The position numbers were made by a program, and so were the translations under genes. Of a DNA stretch of 23,895 bases, positions 20,810 to 23,895 are shown in pieces. Origin of the DNA: Chara braunii (lineage: Eukaryota > Streptophyta > Charophyceae > Charales > Characeae); NCBI GenBank assembly GCA_003427395.1, contig BFEA01000363.1, positions 1,521,682-1,545,576 on the forward strand, given 5' to 3'. The notes under the pieces are model-generated. The model had not been told where the DNA came from. It made no database searches and saw only the letters and a list, made by a program, of their open reading frames with translations. Numbering within the stretch: position 1 is the first letter of the stretch; the number at the start of each line of letters is the position of its first letter.

Positions 20810-21099
20810 TCTTATTTCCCGCTTGCGATGGCCGGGGTAAGCGCGTGGAAAATGGGAATGGAATTTTTCAAGAAATGGGGAGGTCCGGTGTGTGGTGGGG
20901 CGACAACAAACCGGAGCGCCTCGGCGAAGTCGGATTAATCCGAACCACACCGATGGCTTGTTCGGATTTGCCACATGCGCAGAGGGTATTGAATATGTCG
21001 CACGGTCTGATAAGATTAAACGACGAAAGCACACGGTTTCCGCACAGCCTCTCGTGGCCGCACGTATCGGGACAGCCCCTGTCGAAGGCGAAAAAGTAG
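20806..21099 (+). pseudogene. Possible continuation of the ParB-like gene in another frame
   Basis: The stretch reading VWWGDNKPERLGEVGLIRTT, then PHAQRVLNMSHGLIRL, looks like protein rather than noise and follows directly on the same strand. It would need a further frameshift or a short intron near 20800; a GTAAGC donor-like site is at about 20836. No homology was recognised. Confidence 0.35.
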
Positions 21100-21167
21100 A
21101 TCCGTTTTTTCCTTCATCTCTTTTCCTGTCTGACACCAACGCCTGACACCACGGCCGCTGGTACTTT

Positions 21168-21191
21168 GTTTTTTTTTTTTTTTTTTTTTTT
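21168..21191 (+). repeat. Poly-T tract
   Basis: About 23 consecutive T bases. On the minus strand it is a poly-A run, which could mark the 3' end of an inserted retrotranscript, but no element was identified beside it. Confidence 0.9.
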
Positions 21192-21301
21192 GCCGCTGTA
21201 CTTTCATGGCCTTTCCTTTCCGAACTCGGCAGCTGTTGTCTTTGCCCACACATGTTTTTTTCGTCCATTTGAAACTCTATTTTGACAAAATCGTGCTTGC
21301 G

Positions 21302-21344
21302 CCCCCCCACATCCCCCCCATATCCCCCCCATATCCCCCCCCCC
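21302..21344 (-). other. G-quadruplex candidate
   Basis: On the minus strand, four G runs of 10, 7, 7 and 7 are separated by ATAT, ATAT and ATGT. This matches the standard G4 pattern with very short loops. It is followed on the plus strand by an A10 run. Confidence 0.8.
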
Positions 21345-21359
21345 AAAAAAAAAAGAAAA

Positions 21360-21812
21360 AACAAAGGAGGTCAGTAGCTACGCAACCATTCCCTGTAAAT
21401 GACTAAAACTGTTTCAGGATTACCAGGCAAGTAGGGACCCTTAACTACCCCCCGTCGCTGCATCATCAACTGAATCCACTTACGTTAGATGCTTCTGGCA
21501 TTCTCAAAATTTAATACAATCTCGAAAAGCAGGGAAATCCCCAAGTTGAACATATAAAAGAGAGAATAAAGGAATGGAGAGCAACTGGGAGTTATGGCAA
21601 TTATAGACAGATCGTATGTGCTAGCACTTGTCGGACGGCGCAGTGACGCTGGACCTTGATTGATGGTCTTTCGCAGAAGAAAATGTCCAAGCCAAGAACA
21701 ACAGGCTTCAGAAACCTTACTCTAATACACTCTGTACAATTCTCATTCCTGCCCGTCGGACGAGTATCCCACTGTTAGCACCCCTCCCCCACCCAACTGT
21801 TCACCCCTCACA
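21360..21812. other. Gene-free stretch
   Basis: Moderate GC, no recognisable coding or repeat structure. Confidence 0.35.
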
Positions 21813-21813
21813 C

Positions 21814-21817
<4 letters not shown>

Positions 21818-21848
<31 letters not shown>

Positions 21849-21889
21849 TAGCAGCAGCAGCAGCAGCCGCAGCAGCAGCAGTAGCAGCT

Positions 21890-21921
<32 letters not shown>

Positions 21922-21931
21922 AGAAGAAGAA
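21818..21931 (+). repeat. Compound trinucleotide microsatellite
   Basis: TCA repeats (21818-21848), then interrupted GCA repeats (21851-21915), then GAA repeats (21916-21931). Confidence 0.95.
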
Positions 21932-22035
21932 ATCAGCAAATCAGGGATAAAGACGAAAAGGTAAAAAACCAATTCTCAGGAGGACACTCAGTAATTACAA
22001 AAATGAAAACATCCATGTAATGCTGAATGCCAAAC

Positions 22036-22095
22036 ACCATTACGTACGACGCGTTTCGACGACTTGCGCGTACAGCAAGCCTCTTCAGGAGGGCA
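22036..22095 (-). other. Penelope/hammerhead-like hairpin relic
   Basis: On the minus strand CTGAAGA is followed by a 7-bp stem GGCTTGC/GCAAGTC (one G-U pair), then GTC, then GAAACGCGTC. CTGANGA and GAAAC-GTC are core elements of hammerhead ribozymes found in Penelope-like retroelements. Here three extra bases separate the stem from GAAA, and I could not pair stem I, so an active ribozyme is doubtful. Confidence 0.3.
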
Positions 22096-22099
22096 CTAC

Positions 22100-22605
22100 C
22101 ACTGTCGAAAGATAAGTGAATGGACGCGTCCTATCCCCTCTTTATAGCTCATGATAGTGTCATCATGTCTCATCATCCTCCCTCATGTTCTCTCGACCTC
22201 CCCCAATCTGCTTCTCTCTCTTCCTCGTCTCCCCTTCCATGACCATAATCCCTCATCCTTTGATCGAACCGTTCTCTGTGCGTCATCTTGTTCCTGCATA
22301 GCATCGTGCTAAGGTTACGGAGCACCGTACCATCCATCAGTGAGCCTAAAATCAAAGTGGTTCCGTCAGCGTCACCCTGCGCTGTATCCTGCATCCAAAA
22401 AGAGGTCCGTTCTCTCGTCCTACCGTCTGATATACTAGTGCAACAACGGCGCTCAAAATTTTTCCGGCAGAAAAAGAACCAGGCACTCCTATCCCATTCG
22501 CGCCCAAAAAATTTTAAGCAGGAAAAAAACCGGTCCTATGCTGTCCCTACTTTTTCCGCCGCCTGTACCATTTGGTACTCTTAATGACCCGGTGCCCAAA
22601 ATCAG
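22100..22605. other. Gene-free stretch
   Basis: Pyrimidine-rich near 22160-22250. Weak open frames on both strands lack any recognised motif. No gene supported. Confidence 0.35.
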
Positions 22606-22727
22606 GCCCTCAGTGGCCCGCCAGGACAGGTACCCAAAAACATTTCCTTTTTAATTCTGTATTTTTGCCCTCAGTGGCCCGCCAGGCCAGGTACCCAAAA
22701 AACTTTCCTTTTTAATCCTGTATTTTT
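22606..22727 (+). repeat. 61-bp tandem duplication
   Basis: GCCCTCAGTGGCCCGCCAGG starts at 22606 and again at 22667. Both continue with GTACCCAAAAA and TTTCCTTTTTAAT, ending at GTATTTTT. Confidence 0.9.
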
Positions 22728-23028
22728 TCTTTTTTCTATTTTCTACTACGGCCATTCTCCTGCAGCATGGCGTCTCATCCCAACGTAAGCCTCTGTACCG
22801 ATCGTAGCCACCCGATCCAGTGGAGAAGCAACGGAATTATCCGTGAAAACATGTTAGAAATTAGGAGTGAGAAACATTTTTTTAAAAACAGAGAATCCCC
22901 ACCATCTTCCGAACCATCCAAATCACTCAGGGTCTTTCACGAAATGGGCTATAGTGGGGGTACACCTGTGAGATCCTAGATCTCCAGGGACCACCCACTA
23001 CCTTGGCAAATCTTGCCAAGGAACCGAA

Positions 23029-23030
<2 letters not shown>
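22728..23030. other. Gene-free stretch
   Basis: A short start-like segment (ATGGCGTCTCATCCCAAC, then GTAAGC) at about 22767 could be a small exon with a splice donor, but no partner exon was found. Confidence 0.25.
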
Positions 23031-23059
<29 letters not shown>

Positions 23060-23174
23060 AAGAAGGAGGAGGAGGAGGAGGAGGTTTACCCTACTGCTCA
23101 GCGTGTTCGCCCCACCGAAAGAAGAAGAAGAAGAACAAGAAGGAGGAGGAGGACGAGGAGGAGGAGGAGGAGGA
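23031..23174 (+). repeat. GAA/GGA microsatellites, two blocks
   Basis: GAA repeats (23031-23065) pass into GGA repeats (to about 23084). A second GAA to GGA block runs about 23119-23174. They lie just beyond the 3' end of the small minus-strand gene. Confidence 0.95.
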
Positions 23175-23194
23175 GCCAACAATTCAGTGGGTTG

Positions 23195-23542
23195 CTAATG
23201 ACATTGCCCGACCAGGGCGGGGCCAAGGCCAGGAATTGCCTTAACCATGCGCTTCACTTGGTCTGATTTTGAATCGGGATTGAGTTCGAGTCCGCGCTTC
23301 TCCATCACAGCTTGAATTGAGAGTAACTGCTTGCGAGCAACGTAGTATTTGCGGGCAGCGATGCCAGTCCCAATCAGGCTTAAGCATGCCGTGAAGGGCG
23401 CAGCTCCAACCCCAGCACCCAGAGCCATACTGAAGGTCGTAATTTGCTGAAGCTTTTCAGTTTCTGCTTCTTTGAGAAGGTCGTCATGCATTTTCAGGAG
23501 GCGAGTTACATATTCTTCTACATCAAACCCAAAGAAACTCAT
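23195..23542 (-). CDS. Small protein with a Gly/Ala-rich hydrophobic segment (115 aa)
   Basis: The name of this protein is not known to me. It begins MSFFGFDVEEY at 23542 and ends at a stop by 23195. Residues 1-35 look helical and charged (LLKMHDDLLKEAETEKLQQ). Residues 38-62 form a Gly/Ala-rich hydrophobic stretch (ALGAGVGAAPFTACLSLIGT) that could cross or sit on a membrane. Then a basic segment (AARKYYVARKQLL), EKRGLELNP and a Gly-Pro end follow. The layout recalls small fungal and algal proteins with a helix, a glycine-rich hydrophobic hairpin and a second helix, but this is only an impression. The frame is intact, unlike the decayed genes elsewhere, so it may be a host gene or its first exon. 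The 3' end is next to the GAA/GGA repeats. Confidence 0.55.
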   Translation of the reverse strand: MSFFGFDVEEYVTRLLKMHDDLLKEAETEKLQQITTFSMALGAGVGAAPFTACLSLIGTGIAARKYYVARKQLLSIQAVMEKRGLELNPDSKSDQVKRMVKAIPGLGPALVGQCH

Positions 23543-23822
23543 GCTGGGCAGGCTTCGGTGTAGTGGCGTGTACTCTCCTCACTTATCCGAATGGCCGCAA
23601 ACTACACCACCAATACCAACCGGGTACTACTACTCTCCTCACTTCGACGTAGACTGTCCTCTTCTCAGCTTCACACGATTGATTCTCAGTGCTTCCAATA
23701 TGGACCGTCCCTCTGGTCTGTGAGCTCAGGCTTGTAAGTTGTAAGGATCCCTCAGGCTGCTGACGAACTCTGTGTCTGACCAAGAACCTGCAACAGTCGA
23801 CACTTCGTTAATCAACCACAAA

Positions 23823-23825
<3 letters not shown>
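23543..23825. other. Upstream flank of the small minus-strand gene
   Basis: TACTCTCCTCACTT occurs twice, near 23570 and 23631. No other gene or promoter element could be assigned. Confidence 0.35.

Positions 23826-23895
<70 letters not shown>
23826..23895 (+). repeat. GA dinucleotide microsatellite at window end
   Basis: An uninterrupted GA repeat runs to the last base, so its full length is not seen. Confidence 0.97.

Noticed and set aside
20363-21364. Minus-strand frame of 333 codons
   Set aside because: It runs antisense to the better supported ParB-like coding sequence and includes the poly-T and C-run tracts.
23003-23266. Lys/Glu/Arg-rich plus-strand frame
   Set aside because: It is a translation of the GAA/GGA microsatellites.

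Overview
The window is eukaryotic nuclear DNA from a large, repeat-rich genome. The evidence is long non-coding tracts, many microsatellites and minisatellites, intron-like acceptor sites ahead of reading frames, a scaffold gap of 221 N inside a CT repeat, and transposon-type genes. My best guess for the source is a streptophyte (charophyte) alga such as Chara. That guess rests on a general impression of such genomes and cannot be proved from this sequence. No bacterial operon, rRNA, tRNA or CRISPR array was seen.

Layout. 1-1064: AT-rich, gene-free, with a decayed short repeat. 1065-5209 (minus strand): a two-gene block. One gene is a broken transposase-like gene with an RNase H-like core of the type I recall as DUF7869. 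Downstream of it lies an intact reading frame of an unrecognised family, called family S here because it ends near SSMNALYG. About 5600-9680: an array of roughly 1.05 kb tandem units, each full unit carrying a long foldback. 9770-11230: shorter direct and inverted repeats. 11660-12200: AT-rich DNA with a MITE-like element. 12208-12588: a CT microsatellite around the gap. 12589-15300: GC-rich DNA, minisatellites and a second foldback. 15300-19043: an irregular array of a 24-bp motif, interrupted by a second family S copy (15971-16980, plus strand, one in-frame stop). 19114-21099 (plus strand): a gene with a ParB-like domain, broken by a G8 frameshift and a TAA. 21100-23895: lower-GC DNA with microsatellites, a G-quadruplex candidate, a Penelope/hammerhead-like hairpin and one small intact minus-strand gene (23195-23542).

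The main discovery candidate is a 24-bp interrupted palindrome, GAAGTYCG-N8-CGRACTTC. I found 31 copies, in both orientations, in two clusters (5700-10487 and 15300-19043). The second cluster stops about 70 bp before the ParB-like gene. The site has the geometry of a dimeric protein-binding site, and ParB proteins bind palindromic parS sites, so a link between array and gene is worth testing. It is an inference only.

Three of the five protein-coding loci (transposase-like, family S copy 2, ParB-like) are almost intact but carry isolated stops or single-base shifts. Both frameshifts fall in homopolymers, so assembly error must be separated from real decay.
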